From Lysinibacillus piscis (GTDB taxonomy: Bacteria; Bacillota; Bacilli; Bacillales_A; Planococcaceae): DNA of 64,000 bases. This document shows positions 18,279 through 30,179 of this stretch, in pieces. Every line of letters starts with the position of its first letter. The first letter of the stretch is position 1. Position numbers and translations under genes: made by a program. The notes beneath the pieces were generated by a model. That model did not search any database and was not told the origin of the DNA. It was given only the letters and a program-made list of their open reading frames with translations. The stretch is from contig NZ_BRZA01000005.1 in NCBI RefSeq assembly GCF_026012395.1, positions 1 through 64,000 on the forward strand, read 5' to 3'.

Positions 18279-18818
18279 TTATTTACCTGTTTTACCTTCT
18301 TTACGACGTACATGTTCGCCTTCATAACGAATACCTTTACCTTTGTAAGGCTCTGGTGGACGAACGTCACGGATGTTAGATGCAAGAGCACCAACGCGTT
18401 CTTTATTAATACCTTTAATAATGATCTTAGTGTTAGAAGGAACTTCAATTTCTAAGCCATCTTCAGGTGTGAATTCAACTGGATGTGAATAACCAACGTT
18501 TAATACAAGCTTTTTACCTTGTAATTGCGCACGGTAACCGACACCAATTAGTTCTAATGCTTTTTCAAAACCTGCAGAAACACCAGTAACCATGTTTGCT
18601 AGAAGCGCACGAGTTGTACCATGGTTTGTACGATGTTCTTTTGATTCAGAAGGACGAGATACTGTGATGATGTTGCCTTCTTGCTCAATTTTCATATCTT
18701 GGTGGAAAGAACGAGCAAGTTCACCTTTAGGACCTTTAACAGTAACTGCATTGCCTTCAGCAACAGTTACAGTTACGCCAGCTGGTACCTCGATAATTTT
18801 TTTACCTACACGAGACAT
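18279..18818 (-). CDS. rplF: 50S ribosomal protein L6
   Basis: A protein of 179 aa, two copies of the L6 fold. It begins [17 protein letters not shown] and ends with the hallmark [20 protein letters not shown]. It lies near the GTPase-associated centre and sarcin-ricin loop. It stands 30 bp after rpsH in the spc operon. Confidence 0.98.
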   Translation of the reverse strand: MSRVGKKIIEVPAGVTVTVAEGNAVTVKGPKGELARSFHQDMKIEQEGNIITVSRPSESKEHRTNHGTTRALLANMVTGVSAGFEKALELIGVGYRAQLQGKKLVLNVGYSHPVEFTPEDGLEIEVPSNTKIIIKGINKERVGALASNIRDVRPPEPYKGKGIRYEGEHVRRKEGKTGK

Positions 18819-18848
18819 TTAGTTGCACCTCCATTCATTAATTGCTAA

Positions 18849-19247
18849 TTACCAAATGTATGCTAGAATTTCGCCGCCAACTTGTTTAGCACGAGCTTCT
18901 TTATCTGTTAATAAACCTTGTGAAGTTGATACTAAAGCGATACCAAGACCGTTTAATACTTTAGGTACTTCATTTGTTTTAGCGTATACACGCAGACCAG
19001 GCTTAGAAATACGTTTTAAACCAGTAATAACACGCTCATTGTCTTTTCCATATTTTAAGAAAATACGAAGAACGCCTTGTTTATCGTCTTCCTTGTATTC
19101 TACATCACGAATGAAACCTTCACGCTTTAAAATTTCAGCGATTTCTCTTTTTAAATTAGAAGCTGGTACTTCTAATTTCTCGTGACGAACCATGTTCGCA
19201 TTACGAATACGAGTAAGCATATCTGCAATCGGATCAGTCATTGTCAT
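18849..19247 (-). CDS. rpsH: 30S ribosomal protein S8
   Basis: A protein of 132 aa beginning [17 protein letters not shown] and with the C-terminal [20 protein letters not shown] that binds helix 21 of 16S rRNA. It is a primary assembly protein and, in many bacteria, the spc-operon translational repressor. Whether that feedback exists here cannot be told. Confidence 0.98.
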   Translation of the reverse strand: MTMTDPIADMLTRIRNANMVRHEKLEVPASNLKREIAEILKREGFIRDVEYKEDDKQGVLRIFLKYGKDNERVITGLKRISKPGLRVYAKTNEVPKVLNGLGIALVSTSQGLLTDKEARAKQVGGEILAYIW

Positions 19248-19276
19248 TACATTTACCTCCTTCCCAAATTAGGGGA

Positions 19277-19483
<207 letters not shown>

Positions 19484-20023
19484 TTACTTCTGGAACGGCA
19501 TACCGAATTGTGTCAATAACTCGCGAGCTTCTTCGTCAGAGTTCGCTGTCGTTACGATCACGATGTCCATACCGCGTACTTTCGAAACTTTATCGTAATC
19601 GATTTCTGGGAAAATTAATTGCTCTTTTACACCTAATGTGTAGTTACCGCGACCGTCAAATGCTTTTTTAGAAACACCACGGAAGTCACGTACACGTGGA
19701 AGTGCGATTGCGATTAATTTATCCAAGAATTCATACATACGCTCACCGCGTAATGTAACTTTAGCACCGATAGGCATACCTTCACGTAGACGGAAACCTG
19801 CAATCGATTTTTTTGCTTTTGTTACAACTGGTTTTTGACCAGTAATAATTGATAATTCTTCAACAGCTGCATCTAGCGCTTTTGAGTTTTGAACTGCGTC
19901 ACCAACACCCATGTTGATTACGATTTTCTCAACTTTTGGTAGTTGCATAACTGATTTATAACCAAACTTGCTCATAAGAGCAGGTGAAATTTCATTTGAG
20001 TATTTTTCTTTTAGGCGGCTCAT
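19484..20023 (-). CDS. rplE: 50S ribosomal protein L5
   Basis: A protein of 179 aa beginning [20 protein letters not shown], with [14 protein letters not shown] and [18 protein letters not shown]. It binds 5S rRNA and forms the central protuberance with L18. An AGGGAGGT site precedes the ATG. It follows rplX by 28 bp. Confidence 0.98.
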   Translation of the reverse strand: MSRLKEKYSNEISPALMSKFGYKSVMQLPKVEKIVINMGVGDAVQNSKALDAAVEELSIITGQKPVVTKAKKSIAGFRLREGMPIGAKVTLRGERMYEFLDKLIAIALPRVRDFRGVSKKAFDGRGNYTLGVKEQLIFPEIDYDKVSKVRGMDIVIVTTANSDEEARELLTQFGMPFQK

Positions 20024-20051
20024 TTGTGTACCTCCCTTCTTTATTTACTAA

Positions 20052-20360
20052 TTAGTCGATTACTGCACCTGATTTTTTTGCAACACGAACTTTTTTACCG
20101 TTTTCGATTTTATAACCTACACGAGTCGGCTCGCCAGATTTAGGATCGATTAGCATTACGTTCGAAACGTGAATTGCAGCTTCTTGGCTTACAATTCCAC
20201 CTTGTGGATTCAATTGGTTAGGTTTAACGTGTTTTTTCACGATATTCACACCTTCAACAAGAACGCGATCTTGCTTAGGGTAAGCAGCAAGGATTACGCC
20301 TTCTTTGCCTTTATCCTTACCAGTGATTACCTTAACCTTGTCACCTTTTTTTACATGCAT
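20052..20360 (-). CDS. rplX: 50S ribosomal protein L24
   Basis: A protein of 102 aa with an N-terminal KOW motif, [20 protein letters not shown], that starts 50S assembly on 23S rRNA. The family segment [20 protein letters not shown] is also present. AAGGAGGTG precedes the ATG. It lies between rplN and rplE. Confidence 0.98.
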   Translation of the reverse strand: MHVKKGDKVKVITGKDKGKEGVILAAYPKQDRVLVEGVNIVKKHVKPNQLNPQGGIVSQEAAIHVSNVMLIDPKSGEPTRVGYKIENGKKVRVAKKSGAVID

Positions 20361-20395
20361 GCTGTCGCACCTCCTTGATTGGCACTATCATGAAA

Positions 20396-20764
20396 TTAAA
20401 GAACTTCTGGAGCTAGAGAAACGATTTTCATGAAGTTGCTGTCACGTAATTCACGTGCAACAGGTCCGAAAATACGAGTTCCGCGTGGTGATTTATCATC
20501 ACGAATGATTACACAAGCATTTTCATCAAATTTGATGTACGTGCCATCTTTACGACGAACGCCTGATTTAGTACGAACGATAACAGCTTTAACAACGTCA
20601 CCCTTCTTGACAACGCCACCTGGTGTTGCTTTCTTAACTGTACAAACAACGATATCACCGATGTTAGCAGTTTTACGGCCAGAGCCACCAAGCACTTTAA
20701 TTGTAAGAACTTCACGTGCACCTGAGTTGTCAGCAACTTTCATACGACTTTCTTGTTGGATCAC
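20396..20764 (-). CDS. rplN: 50S ribosomal protein L14
   Basis: A protein of 122 aa beginning [20 protein letters not shown], with [20 protein letters not shown] and the end [16 protein letters not shown]. It forms an intersubunit bridge and the docking site of the silencing factor RsfS. It opens the spc group after rpsQ in this continuous cluster. Confidence 0.98.
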   Translation of the reverse strand: MIQQESRMKVADNSGAREVLTIKVLGGSGRKTANIGDIVVCTVKKATPGGVVKKGDVVKAVIVRTKSGVRRKDGTYIKFDENACVIIRDDKSPRGTRIFGPVARELRDSNFMKIVSLAPEVL

Positions 20765-20807
20765 TTAGGTTACCTCCCTTCGGAAATTGGTTGTTCCGAA
20801 ATAGTTA

Positions 20808-21071
20808 TTAAATAATAACCGCTTTTTCTACAACTTCAACTAGACGGAAACGTTTAGTAGCTGATAGCGGGCGAGTTTCCATGATACGTACGATATCACC
20901 GATTTTCGCTGTGTTTAACTCATCATGAGCTTTAAACTTTTTAGAGTATTTTACACGTTTACCATAAAGCTTGTGCTTTTTATAAGTTTCAACTAAAACA
21001 GTAACAGTTTTGTCCATTTTATCTGAAACAACACGGCCCGTGTAAACTTTGCGTTGATTACGCTCAGTCAT
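20808..21071 (-). CDS. rpsQ: 30S ribosomal protein S17
   Basis: A protein of 87 aa with an OB fold, beginning [20 protein letters not shown] and including [20 protein letters not shown]. It is a primary 16S rRNA-binding protein. AAGGAGGT precedes the ATG. It lies 18 bp after rpmC. Confidence 0.98.
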   Translation of the reverse strand: MTERNQRKVYTGRVVSDKMDKTVTVLVETYKKHKLYGKRVKYSKKFKAHDELNTAKIGDIVRIMETRPLSATKRFRLVEVVEKAVII

Positions 21072-21089
21072 ACTTGAAAACCTCCTTTA

Positions 21090-21714
<625 letters not shown>

Positions 21715-21715
21715 A

Positions 21716-22369
21716 TTATTTGCCTCCTTCCACAGATTTCTTCGTAGGAAGAACTTCACCACGGTAGATCCATACTTTAACGCCTAATTTACCGTAAGTA
21801 GTGTCAGCTTCTGCGTGTGCATAATCAATGTCAGCACGTAGAGTATGAAGTGGAACAGTTCCTTCACTATAGTGTTCAGCACGCGCGATATCAGCGCCAC
21901 CTAAACGACCAGATACTTGTGTTTTAATTCCTTTTGCACCAGCACGGATTGTGCGTTGGATCGCTTGCTTTTGCGCACGACGGAATGATACACGGTTTTC
22001 TAATTGACGAGCGATATTTTCAGCTACTAGACGAGCGTCAAGATCAGCACGTTTGATTTCGATAATATTGATGTGTACACGTTTACCAGTTAAATCGCTA
22101 AGGTATTTACGAAGATTTTCAACTTCAGTACCACCTTTACCGATTACCATACCTGGTTTCGCAGTGTGAATTGTAATGTTTACACGGTTTGCAGCACGTT
22201 CGATTTCTACTTTAGAAACAGAAGCGTCTTTAAGAGCCGTTTCAATGTGTTTACGCACTTTGATGTCTTCGTGAAGTAGAGTTGCATAGTCTTTTTCAGC
22301 GTACCATTTTGACTCCCAGTCACGAATAATACCAACGCGTAGTCCTATTGGATGTACTTTTTGACCCAC
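21716..22369 (-). CDS. rpsC: 30S ribosomal protein S3
   Basis: A protein of 217 aa beginning [21 protein letters not shown] type-II KH domain carries [18 protein letters not shown], and the C-terminal domain has [20 protein letters not shown]. It lines the mRNA entry tunnel. It starts 3 bp after the rplV stop codon. Confidence 0.98.
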   Translation of the reverse strand: MGQKVHPIGLRVGIIRDWESKWYAEKDYATLLHEDIKVRKHIETALKDASVSKVEIERAANRVNITIHTAKPGMVIGKGGTEVENLRKYLSDLTGKRVHINIIEIKRADLDARLVAENIARQLENRVSFRRAQKQAIQRTIRAGAKGIKTQVSGRLGGADIARAEHYSEGTVPLHTLRADIDYAHAEADTTYGKLGVKVWIYRGEVLPTKKSVEGGK

Positions 22370-22372
22370 GGA

Positions 22373-22717
22373 TTAACCCTCCTTCTTCTCAGATACCACT
22401 AGAGTAATGTGGCTTGTGCGTTTGTTAATTGCGCTTGCACGTCCTTGTGCACGTGGACGGAAACGTTTCAATGTTGGACCTTCATCAACAAATACTTCAG
22501 ATACTACTAAAGAATTGATGTCAAGATCGTAGTTGTGCTCAGCATTAGCAACTGCAGATTTTAATACTTTTTCAACGACTGGAGACGCCGCTTTTGGAGT
22601 ATGACGTAAAATTGCAACTGCTTCACCAACTTGCTTGCCTCGAATTAAGTCTACAACTAGACGTACTTTACGAGGAGCAATGCGAACTGTACGAGCGATA
22701 GCTTTAGCTTGTGTCAT
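22373..22717 (-). CDS. rplV: 50S ribosomal protein L22
   Basis: A protein of 114 aa beginning with [20 protein letters not shown]. Its long beta-hairpin, around [20 protein letters not shown], reaches into the exit tunnel, where macrolide-resistance changes occur. Nothing unusual is seen there. GGGGAGG precedes the ATG. Confidence 0.98.
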   Translation of the reverse strand: MTQAKAIARTVRIAPRKVRLVVDLIRGKQVGEAVAILRHTPKAASPVVEKVLKSAVANAEHNYDLDINSLVVSEVFVDEGPTLKRFRPRAQGRASAINKRTSHITLVVSEKKEG

Positions 22718-22738
22718 TAGGATTTACCTCCCCTCAAA

Positions 22739-23017
22739 TTAGCGTCTTGTTTTCTTGTCGTCTGCACCGTGACCTTTATAAGTACGTGTTGGTGCGAACT
22801 CGCCAAGTTTATGGCCTACCATATCTTCTGTTACGTATACAGGAACATGTTTACGTCCATCATAAACAGCAATCGTTAAACCGATGAAGTTTGGGAAGAT
22901 TGTAGAACGGCGAGACCAAGTTTTGATAACTTGTTTCTTTTCTGAACTCTCTTGAGCTTCCACTTTTTTCATTAAGTGGTCATCAACAAAAGGTCCTTTT
23001 TTCAAACTGCGACCCAT
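22739..23017 (-). CDS. rpsS: 30S ribosomal protein S19
   Basis: A protein of 92 aa beginning [20 protein letters not shown], with [20 protein letters not shown]. It is in the head of the small subunit, bound to S13. AGGGAGG precedes the ATG. The 60-bp gap to rplB has a small inverted repeat, ACGG.TCT...AGAACCGT (about 23045-23067). Confidence 0.98.
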   Translation of the reverse strand: MGRSLKKGPFVDDHLMKKVEAQESSEKKQVIKTWSRRSTIFPNFIGLTIAVYDGRKHVPVYVTEDMVGHKLGEFAPTRTYKGHGADDKKTRR

Positions 23018-23077
23018 GTAGGAACCTCCCTCTGCGATTGCACCACGGCTCTCACATAGAACCGTAGTTTAATCACT

Positions 23078-23908
23078 TTATTTTTTACGACTACGGATGA
23101 TGAATTTATCCGATTTGTTTTTCTTCTTGCGAGTTTTGTAACCAAGTGCTGGTTTACCCCAAGGAGTCATTGGTGATTTACGTCCGATTGGTGAACGTCC
23201 TTCACCACCACCGTGTGGGTGATCGTTAGGGTTCATTACAGAACCACGAACTACTGGGCGTTTGCCTAACCAACGGCTACGACCTGCTTTACCGATGTGT
23301 ACAAGTTCATGTTGTTCGTTACCAACTTGACCGATTGTAGCACGGCAAGTAGCTAATACTAAACGTACTTCACCTGATTGTAAACGTACGATTACATATT
23401 TATCTTCACGACCAAGAATTTGTGCAGAAGTACCTGCAGAACGTACTAATTGTCCACCTTTACCAGGTTTTAACTCGATGTTGTGGATTGTAGTACCCAT
23501 TGGAATGTTTGCTAATGGTAATGTGTTACCTACTTTAATATCAGCATCTGGACCAGATACGATTGTTTGACCAACCTCTAGACCTTTTGGTGCTAAAATG
23601 TAAGCTTTTGCTCCATCAGCGTAGTTGATTAATGCGATATTCGCAGAACGGTTTGGATCATACTCAATAGTAGCAACTTTTGCCGGAATGCCATCTTTAG
23701 TACGTTTGAAATCGATGACACGGTATTGCTTCTTATGACCTCCACCATGATGACGAACAGTGATTTTACCTTGGTTGTTACGACCAGCTTTGCGTTTTGT
23801 AGGTTCAAGCAATGATTTCTCAGGCTTGTTTGTTGTAATTTCCGCAAAGTCTAAAGACGTCATATTACGACGACCATTAGAGGTAGGTTTATACTTTTTA
23901 ATCGCCAT
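23078..23908 (-). CDS. rplB: 50S ribosomal protein L2
   Basis: A protein of 276 aa beginning [20 protein letters not shown]. The C-terminal globular region has the conserved peptidyl-transferase-proximal segment [20 protein letters not shown], with the invariant His. It is a primary 23S rRNA-binding protein needed for subunit joining. It follows rplW by about 50 bp. Confidence 0.98.
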   Translation of the reverse strand: MAIKKYKPTSNGRRNMTSLDFAEITTNKPEKSLLEPTKRKAGRNNQGKITVRHHGGGHKKQYRVIDFKRTKDGIPAKVATIEYDPNRSANIALINYADGAKAYILAPKGLEVGQTIVSGPDADIKVGNTLPLANIPMGTTIHNIELKPGKGGQLVRSAGTSAQILGREDKYVIVRLQSGEVRLVLATCRATIGQVGNEQHELVHIGKAGRSRWLGKRPVVRGSVMNPNDHPHGGGEGRSPIGRKSPMTPWGKPALGYKTRKKKNKSDKFIIRSRKK

Positions 23909-23957
23909 TGTGTTTTCCCTCCTTCTTAAGTGCTCAAAACATTATATCGTTCAATTA

Positions 23958-24242
23958 TTACATGTTGAATAATTCGATTTCTTTGCTGTCTGCAGTTAAT
24001 TTAACAATCGCTTTACGACGTTTGTTTGTATAACCACCATAACGGCCAACGCGTTTGAATTTACCTTTGTAGTTAAGAACGTTTACTTTCTCAACTTTTA
24101 CGCCAAAGATTTCTTCTACAGCGTCTTTTACTTGCGTTTTGTTAGCGCGAGTGTCTACTTCAAAAGTATACTTTTTCTCTGCCATAAGTTCTGAAGAACG
24201 CTCAGTAATGACCGGACGTTTTAAAATATCACGTGCTTCCAT
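23958..24242 (-). CDS. rplW: 50S ribosomal protein L23
   Basis: A protein of 94 aa beginning [20 protein letters not shown]. It sits at the tunnel exit and binds trigger factor and SRP. Its start overlaps the rplD stop codon by one base, so the two are translationally coupled. Confidence 0.98.
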   Translation of the reverse strand: MEARDILKRPVITERSSELMAEKKYTFEVDTRANKTQVKDAVEEIFGVKVEKVNVLNYKGKFKRVGRYGGYTNKRRKAIVKLTADSKEIELFNM

Positions 24243-24865
24243 TATCCAAGCACCTCCTCAACTTTTTCTACTGCAGCTTTTGTGAATACAACATTTTCAT
24301 GACCTAATAAATCAAGAACATTGATTCCATTTGCAGTTAACACTGTTACACCAGGGATGTTACGAGCAGATAATGCTACATTTTCATCTAGGTCAGCAGT
24401 TACGAATAAAGATTTTTTCTCTAAAGAAAGATCTTTAAGAATTTTTGTGAATTCTTTTGTTTTTGGTGCAGCTAATGTTAGTGCATCAAGAACTAAGAAG
24501 TTTTGTTCAACAACTTTAGCTGATAAAGCTGATTTAAGAGCTAAGCGACGAACTTTTTTAGGTAATTTATAAGAGTAGCTACGTGGAGTTGGACCGAATA
24601 CGATACCACCGCCGCGCCATTGTGGAGAACGGATAGAGCCTTGACGAGCACGACCAGTTCCTTTTTGACGCCATGGCTTACGACCACCACCAGCAACCTC
24701 AGAACGGTTTTTTACTTTATGGTTACCTTGACGTAGAGAAGCGCGTTGAGCGATTACTGCGTCGAATAATACTGCTTCATTTGGTTCGATTCCAAAAATC
24801 GCATCGTTCAATTCGATTTCACCAACTGAAGCACCTGTTTGACTAAGTACAGATACTTTTGCCAT
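24242..24865 (-). CDS. rplD: 50S ribosomal protein L4
   Basis: A protein of 207 aa. The extended loop around [20 protein letters not shown] enters the exit tunnel, and [20 protein letters not shown] follows. L4 is the autoregulator of the S10 operon in several bacteria, and a structured leader upstream of rpsJ could serve such control here. It overlaps rplW by one base. Confidence 0.98.
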   Translation of the reverse strand: MAKVSVLSQTGASVGEIELNDAIFGIEPNEAVLFDAVIAQRASLRQGNHKVKNRSEVAGGGRKPWRQKGTGRARQGSIRSPQWRGGGIVFGPTPRSYSYKLPKKVRRLALKSALSAKVVEQNFLVLDALTLAAPKTKEFTKILKDLSLEKKSLFVTADLDENVALSARNIPGVTVLTANGINVLDLLGHENVVFTKAAVEKVEEVLG

Positions 24866-24890
24866 TCCTGTTTCCTCCTTTCTTTAATGA

Positions 24891-25520
24891 TTACTTAGCT
24901 TTAATCGCAGTTTTAACTGTAATTAGAGCTTTTTTAGAACCAGGAACATTACCTTTAACAAGTAGTAAGTTACGTTCCACATCAACTTTCACGATTTCTA
25001 AGTTTTGGATTGTAACTACAGTGCCACCCATTTGACCAGGTAATTTCTTTTGTTTGAATACGCGGTTCGGAGCAACTGGACCCATTGAACCAGGACGACG
25101 GTGGTAACGAGAACCGTGGGCCATAGGACCACGAGATTGTCCGTGGCGTTTAATTACACCTTGGAAACCTTTACCTTTAGTAACACCTGTTACATCAATT
25201 ACATCGCCTTCTGCGAAAATTTCTACTTTGACTTCTTGACCAACTTCGTACTCTTCCACGTTCACGTTGCGGAATTCACGAATGAAGCGCTTAGGAGCAG
25301 TGTTTGCTTTTGCTACGTGACCTTGTTCTGGTTTGTTAGAAAGCTTAATACGCTTGTCTTCAAAACCAACTTGGATTGCTTCGTAGCCGTCTGTATCAAC
25401 AGTTTTCTTTTGAAGTACTACGTTTGGAGTAGCTTCGATTACTGTTACTGGGATTAAATCGCCATTTTCAGCAAAAACTTGTGTCATACCAATTTTTCTA
25501 CCTAAGATTCCTTTAGCCAT
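24891..25520 (-). CDS. rplC: 50S ribosomal protein L3
   Basis: A protein of 209 aa beginning [20 protein letters not shown]. The long loop near the peptidyl transferase centre includes [20 protein letters not shown]. It is one of the two assembly initiators of the large subunit. CAGGAGGTG precedes the ATG. It follows rpsJ by about 46 bp. Confidence 0.98.
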   Translation of the reverse strand: MAKGILGRKIGMTQVFAENGDLIPVTVIEATPNVVLQKKTVDTDGYEAIQVGFEDKRIKLSNKPEQGHVAKANTAPKRFIREFRNVNVEEYEVGQEVKVEIFAEGDVIDVTGVTKGKGFQGVIKRHGQSRGPMAHGSRYHRRPGSMGPVAPNRVFKQKKLPGQMGGTVVTIQNLEIVKVDVERNLLLVKGNVPGSKKALITVKTAIKAK

Positions 25521-25566
25521 TTGTCACACCTCCTGTAAGTTTTAAAAAGTTATATTGTTTTTACCA

Positions 25567-25998
<432 letters not shown>

Positions 25999-26003
25999 TC
26001 AAC

Positions 26004-26032
26004 ATTATATACAATAAAAAAAGAATAAGCAA
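26004..26032 (-). promoter_or_regulatory. S10 operon promoter (sigma-A type)
   Basis: TTGCTT (26027-26032) and TATAAT (26004-26009) have a 17-bp spacer, about 130 bp before rpsJ. The stretch 26033-26205 is AT-rich and holds no gene. Confidence 0.85.
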
Positions 26033-26205
26033 GTCTTTTTCGCTAAATTCTTTTAAATGTTGCAGATATTCTTCAATAACTACTTTATATATTGCTTATT
26101 TAAGCCGTTTATAAGTATATAATCTTTTTAAACATATTGCAATACATAAGGTAGCTTATTAATATTTTAAAACTTTCAAATAATTCGAGTTGAAATGGAG
26201 CTATC

Positions 26206-26257
26206 AAAAAAACTAATAATCCGCGAAAGATGCAGAACTCTCTCACCGATTATTAGT
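26206..26257 (-). terminator. Terminator of the Bce-type ABC transporter operon
   Basis: The minus strand has a perfect 10-bp stem, ACTAATAATC / GATTATTAGT, around an inner imperfect GAGAG / CTTTC pairing, then seven T. It lies 30 bp after the permease stop codon. Confidence 0.85.
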
Positions 26258-26286
26258 TTCACTTTATCTCTTTTTCTTCATATCAA

Positions 26287-28308
26287 CTACAACGATTCAC
26301 GTACTACTCTTCTATAATAACCCACTGAAAGAATCGCAAAAATCGTATATAGTGCGATATAACAAGACATCGCTATCCATAATGGTGCCGTTAACTCTGT
26401 ACCAAATAAAAACCAGCCCGACTTCACAGCAAAATAGCTATGTAATAAACCAATTACTAAAGGCACTCCAAAGTTAAACGCTTGCTTCATATAAATACCC
26501 TTCATGATATCTCTTTCTGTAAAGCCAATCTTTCTTAGAATTGTATAGGAATCACGTTCTTCTTCTGCCTCAGACATTTGTTTAAAGTATAGAATACTAC
26601 CTGTTGTCATTAAGAAAGCCAATCCTAAAAATGCTGTTATAAAAATAGTTAGCCCTAAAGATTCAACGCTATCCTTACGTTGCATTTCATAAGATAGTTT
26701 TTTATACTGATATGTGCTCCCTGAACTATCGGTTACTGTCAAACGATTCGTACCTGTTTGAATATACAATTCCTCTGCCTTCGTTAGATCTTCTTTTGAT
26801 TTTAACGTAATAGTCGTTTGTTGATGCCAAGGATATTCTTTCATGGATTTTAAAGAAATAATGTGTTGCTGCATGACTTGTTCTGATGTTGCTACTAAGT
26901 GATTAAACATTTCATCTGTCACAACAAAGACTGGCCCACCACCTCCTGCTGTCACAATACCACTTATCAAGCTATGTTTTTGAATATCCACAACACGGAA
27001 TGTTTCTTCCGATTTCCCTATTGATGTAACAATATCTCGATCCTTCTCTAATGGAAACATCTCAGCCATATAACCACCATAGTTTGTTAAAATGACATCG
27101 CGATCTTTTAATGAAGTATCAGGAACAATTTGTTGATAATCAGAAAGTGGAATAGTATAAATAATCCCCTCCATTGTATATAAAGGGCTGTCCTTTTGTT
27201 CTTCAGACATTAATTGCCCTATAGCAGCTGATACACCTTGCAAACGGTAATCTGTTTTATCGTATGCAATCTTATTTTCATCTAATGCCTTTAAAAATGC
27301 TTCACCATCATTATCAAGTAATATAAAATCACCTGGTACTTCACTATAGGCAGATGTCTCTGCTGAATAATACGCAATATAAGACAATGTAGTAATCCCT
27401 AAAGATACACCTGTTAGTACCGTAATCAACGTTAAAGATTTTGCATTGCTTTTCATCCGATGCATAATGGGTGTTAAGGCTAGAACATCTCGGACTGATA
27501 AATGTCCCTTTTTATTTAAGCGAATTGTATTCATAATAAACGCTACAGAGAAACGAAAAACGAGGAACGTTCCACCAATTGTTGTGATTAAAATAATAAG
27601 CATGTTTAGAAATAAATTATTAGCCTCTTCCATATTAAATAGCTTTGTTGAAGCATAGTAGCCATAGCCAATTAACATAAGCCCTAAAAATCCGACTGTC
27701 ATTTGGAAAGGGCTAAATCTTCTTACACGTTCATCAGCTTGCTTTGTAGCACTAAATAATGATAGCAATGACACGCGATGAATCATCCAAGCCATCTGTA
27801 TAAGAACAATCATTAACAAAATAGCAAATACAACCATCGACTGCTGTAGTGCTTGTGTACTGAATGTCATTGTCACAAGCATTTCTTTTTCCAGTACACG
27901 TAATAACACCATTGCAAATACACGTGAGCTAAAGAAGCCTAAAAGCATCCCAATGAGTACTGCACCTACAAACAATACAACGTTTTCAATAGCTAATAAA
28001 CGCACAATCAAGCCTTTTGTCATACCAATCAACTGATATAAACCAATTTCCTTACTGCGACGCTTCATAAATAAGTGATTAGCATAGAGAACAAAGAACA
28101 ACACAATAAAATATAAAATATATGTTGCTACCTTAAAGCCTGCCGTCGCTGTCCCACTTAATTGTACAGCTTTCCATACCTCAGTATTATATTGCAATGT
28201 AACAAAGGAAAAATATAATGTAACACTAAAAATAAGTGCAAAGAAGTAAAGATAGTAATGTTTCATATTTTTCTTCATACTGCGTAGCACAAGTTTACTA
28301 AGACTCAT
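26287..28308 (-). CDS. Bce-type ABC transporter permease (peptide antibiotic sensing and resistance)
   Basis: A protein of about 673 aa of the FtsX-like BceB/YxdM/VraG family. The N-terminus [20 protein letters not shown] matches the family pattern. About ten helices are predicted, with a large extracellular domain of roughly 200 residues (about 310-530), the hallmark of Bce permeases. The C-terminal part has [20 protein letters not shown] before the last helices. These transporters protect against peptide antibiotics that target lipid II-cycle intermediates and also sense flux for a partner histidine kinase. The ATG at 28308 is preferred over upstream GTGs because GGTGGTG precedes it. It overlaps the ATPase gene by 11 nt. 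The ligand cannot be deduced. Confidence 0.9.
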   Translation of the reverse strand: MSLSKLVLRSMKKNMKHYYLYFFALIFSVTLYFSFVTLQYNTEVWKAVQLSGTATAGFKVATYILYFIVLFFVLYANHLFMKRRSKEIGLYQLIGMTKGLIVRLLAIENVVLFVGAVLIGMLLGFFSSRVFAMVLLRVLEKEMLVTMTFSTQALQQSMVVFAILLMIVLIQMAWMIHRVSLLSLFSATKQADERVRRFSPFQMTVGFLGLMLIGYGYYASTKLFNMEEANNLFLNMLIILITTIGGTFLVFRFSVAFIMNTIRLNKKGHLSVRDVLALTPIMHRMKSNAKSLTLITVLTGVSLGITTLSYIAYYSAETSAYSEVPGDFILLDNDGEAFLKALDENKIAYDKTDYRLQGVSAAIGQLMSEEQKDSPLYTMEGIIYTIPLSDYQQIVPDTSLKDRDVILTNYGGYMAEMFPLEKDRDIVTSIGKSEETFRVVDIQKHSLISGIVTAGGGGPVFVVTDEMFNHLVATSEQVMQQHIISLKSMKEYPWHQQTTITLKSKEDLTKAEELYIQTGTNRLTVTDSSGSTYQYKKLSYEMQRKDSVESLGLTIFITAFLGLAFLMTTGSILYFKQMSEAEEERDSYTILRKIGFTERDIMKGIYMKQAFNFGVPLVIGLLHSYFAVKSGWFLFGTELTAPLWIAMSCYIALYTIFAILSVGYYRRVVRESL

Positions 28309-29059
28309 AACCGTCACCACCTAGCACACTTTGTGTATGCATAATTTCTTGGAAAAATGCTTGTCTTGTTTTATCACCCTTATAAAGCTCACTATAAATT
28401 GACCCATCCTTTAAAAATAATACACGTGTACAGAAACTAGCTGCTACAGCATCATGTGTCACCATCATAATCGTTGCTTCTTTTGTTTCATTGATACTTT
28501 GTAAATTTTTTAATAAGGCTGTTGCTGATTTTGAATCCAATGCACCTGTAGGCTCATCAGCAAATACTAAGGATGGATTAGTAATCAGTGCACGAGCCGC
28601 TGACGTACGCTGTTTTTGACCACCTGATATTTCATTTGGATATTTATTTAAAATTTCTGTAATACCAAGTAAATTTGTTAACTCTTTAACACGACTTTCT
28701 GCAATGGTTTTAGATAACTTACCAATCGCCAATGGTAAAAGAATATTTTCCTTCACTGTTAACGTATCTAATAAATTATAATCTTGAAATATAAAACCTA
28801 GCTGCTCCCGTCGAAAATTGGCTAATGCCTTCTCTTTCATATTACGCAAGCTATGACCATTGATTTCAATCACACCCTCTGTTGCAAAATCAATAGAACA
28901 TAAAACATTTAACAGCGTTGTTTTACCTGAGCCAGATGGTCCCATAATACCTACAAATTCGCCTTTATTCACTTCTATATCAATGCCCTTTAAAACTTCT
29001 TGTGCTGTTGATTTTTTCCCATAAACCTTCTTAATTTTACGACCAATTAAAACTGCCAA
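28298..29059 (-). CDS. Bce-type ABC transporter ATPase
   Basis: A protein of 253 aa. Walker A is [11 protein letters not shown], the Q-loop [10 protein letters not shown], the signature [15 protein letters not shown], Walker [14 protein letters not shown] and the switch MMVTHD. It belongs to the MacB/LolD-like group that works with FtsX-type permeases such as BceA. The start codon is TTG, 8 nt after GGGGAG. It is overlapped by the permease gene and separated from the kinase gene upstream by a terminator, so the ABC pair can be induced separately from the two-component pair. Confidence 0.92.
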   Translation of the reverse strand: MAVLIGRKIKKVYGKKSTAQEVLKGIDIEVNKGEFVGIMGPSGSGKTTLLNVLCSIDFATEGVIEINGHSLRNMKEKALANFRREQLGFIFQDYNLLDTLTVKENILLPLAIGKLSKTIAESRVKELTNLLGITEILNKYPNEISGGQKQRTSAARALITNPSLVFADEPTGALDSKSATALLKNLQSINETKEATIMMVTHDAVAASFCTRVLFLKDGSIYSELYKGDKTRQAFFQEIMHTQSVLGGDGYES

Positions 29060-29102
29060 TTTATAAACTCCCCTTTCTATATTTCAAGTGTACCCTGTTG
29101 TC

Positions 29103-29130
29103 TCTCATAATTCGTGCGTTTTACATGACA
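29103..29130 (-). promoter_or_regulatory. Possible regulated promoter of the ABC transporter genes
   Basis: The minus strand reads TTGTCA (about 29125-29130), 16 bp, TATGAG, a weak sigma-A match. The motif TTGTCATGTAA in it resembles half of a BceR-type inverted-repeat operator. This is tentative. Confidence 0.35.
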
Positions 29131-29139
29131 ATATAAAAA

Positions 29140-29165
29140 GGTAGGTGACAATTTCGTCATCTACC
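29140..29165 (-). terminator. Terminator between the kinase and ABC genes
   Basis: GGTAGATGAC / GTCACCTACC (one G-U pair) is followed by TTTTTAT on the minus strand. The stem includes the stop codon of the kinase gene. Confidence 0.8.
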
Positions 29166-30179
29166 TTTTAGCTTGGTATATTCATTTTGTAACGGAAAGC
29201 GTAGTGTGAATAATGAACCTTCCCCAGCTTTTGATTGTACATCAATACGAATGCCAATTTTTTGTGCTGCATTATTGGCTAAATAAAGCCCCATGCCTGT
29301 AGATTGTGTAGATTCTCTTCCTATTGTACCCGTATACGATTTTTGAAAAATACGAGGTAAATCTTCTTGAAGGATGCCTATGCCAACATCTTGGATATGT
29401 AATCGAGTTGCACCAGTTGCATCGATTTCTGTAAAGATAGTGATTTCAGTGTTCTCAGGGCTATATTTAATTGCATTTGAAAGAATTTGTCGTACAATAA
29501 ACGCTAGCCATTTACCATCTGTCATCACCGTACCTGAAAGTGTGTCAATTTCAAAACCAATGCCTTTTTCCATACACCAAGCTTTTAATGCTCTAATTTC
29601 CTTATAAACAATTGATTTTAGTTCAACTGCTGTTAAATAATTGTCCTTTTCAATGGAATGTAGTCGAGTTTGATGTAGCTGTTGATCCACTAATAAATGA
29701 AGTCTTAGCCATTCATGTTCTAATTTTTGGCGCAATGCTACATCATCTACATGCTCTAGCATTAGATTAATCGCTGTTAATGGCGCCTTCACTTCATGAA
29801 CCCATGCCAATAATTCATCTGCATACTCTTGTAGTTGCACCTTTGCTTGATTTAATTCGCTATTTTTAACGAAAAAAATATCTTCCATTTCTCGAAAATA
29901 AATCGTTTGAAATGGTGATAACGTTAAATTCATTTTATGAAGCTCATCCATCTGACTATTCATATTTCCCAGGAAATCTTTTAATTTCCCAACCTCTACA
30001 ACATAACGCCAACTAAAAAAGAGTGTAAAGCTAACAAATAAGCTACTATTTACATACCAAATTGAAACACTATTTAATCCTATATCTAGCATAAATAATA
30101 CATTCAGCATTACAACTATAAATAGAAAAAAGCCTAACCATGCTAATCGCTCTCGTATAAATAAAAATAACAATGTCAT
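29157..30179 (-). CDS. Intramembrane-sensing histidine kinase, BceS-like
   Basis: A protein of 340 aa. Two helices (about 11-31 and 39-61) are joined by only a few outside residues, so there is no sensor domain. That is the intramembrane-sensing type, which takes its signal from the partner ABC permease. A short coiled linker leads to the phosphoacceptor His128 in LLAWVHEVKAPLTAI. The catalytic domain shows QILSNAIKYSPE (N box), DVGIGI (G1) and STGMGLYLANN (G2). It starts directly at the response-regulator stop codon (TGAATG). The substrate is probably a cell-wall peptide antibiotic, by analogy. Confidence 0.92.
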   Translation of the reverse strand: MTLLFLFIRERLAWLGFFLFIVVMLNVLFMLDIGLNSVSIWYVNSSLFVSFTLFFSWRYVVEVGKLKDFLGNMNSQMDELHKMNLTLSPFQTIYFREMEDIFFVKNSELNQAKVQLQEYADELLAWVHEVKAPLTAINLMLEHVDDVALRQKLEHEWLRLHLLVDQQLHQTRLHSIEKDNYLTAVELKSIVYKEIRALKAWCMEKGIGFEIDTLSGTVMTDGKWLAFIVRQILSNAIKYSPENTEITIFTEIDATGATRLHIQDVGIGILQEDLPRIFQKSYTGTIGRESTQSTGMGLYLANNAAQKIGIRIDVQSKAGEGSLFTLRFPLQNEYTKLKGR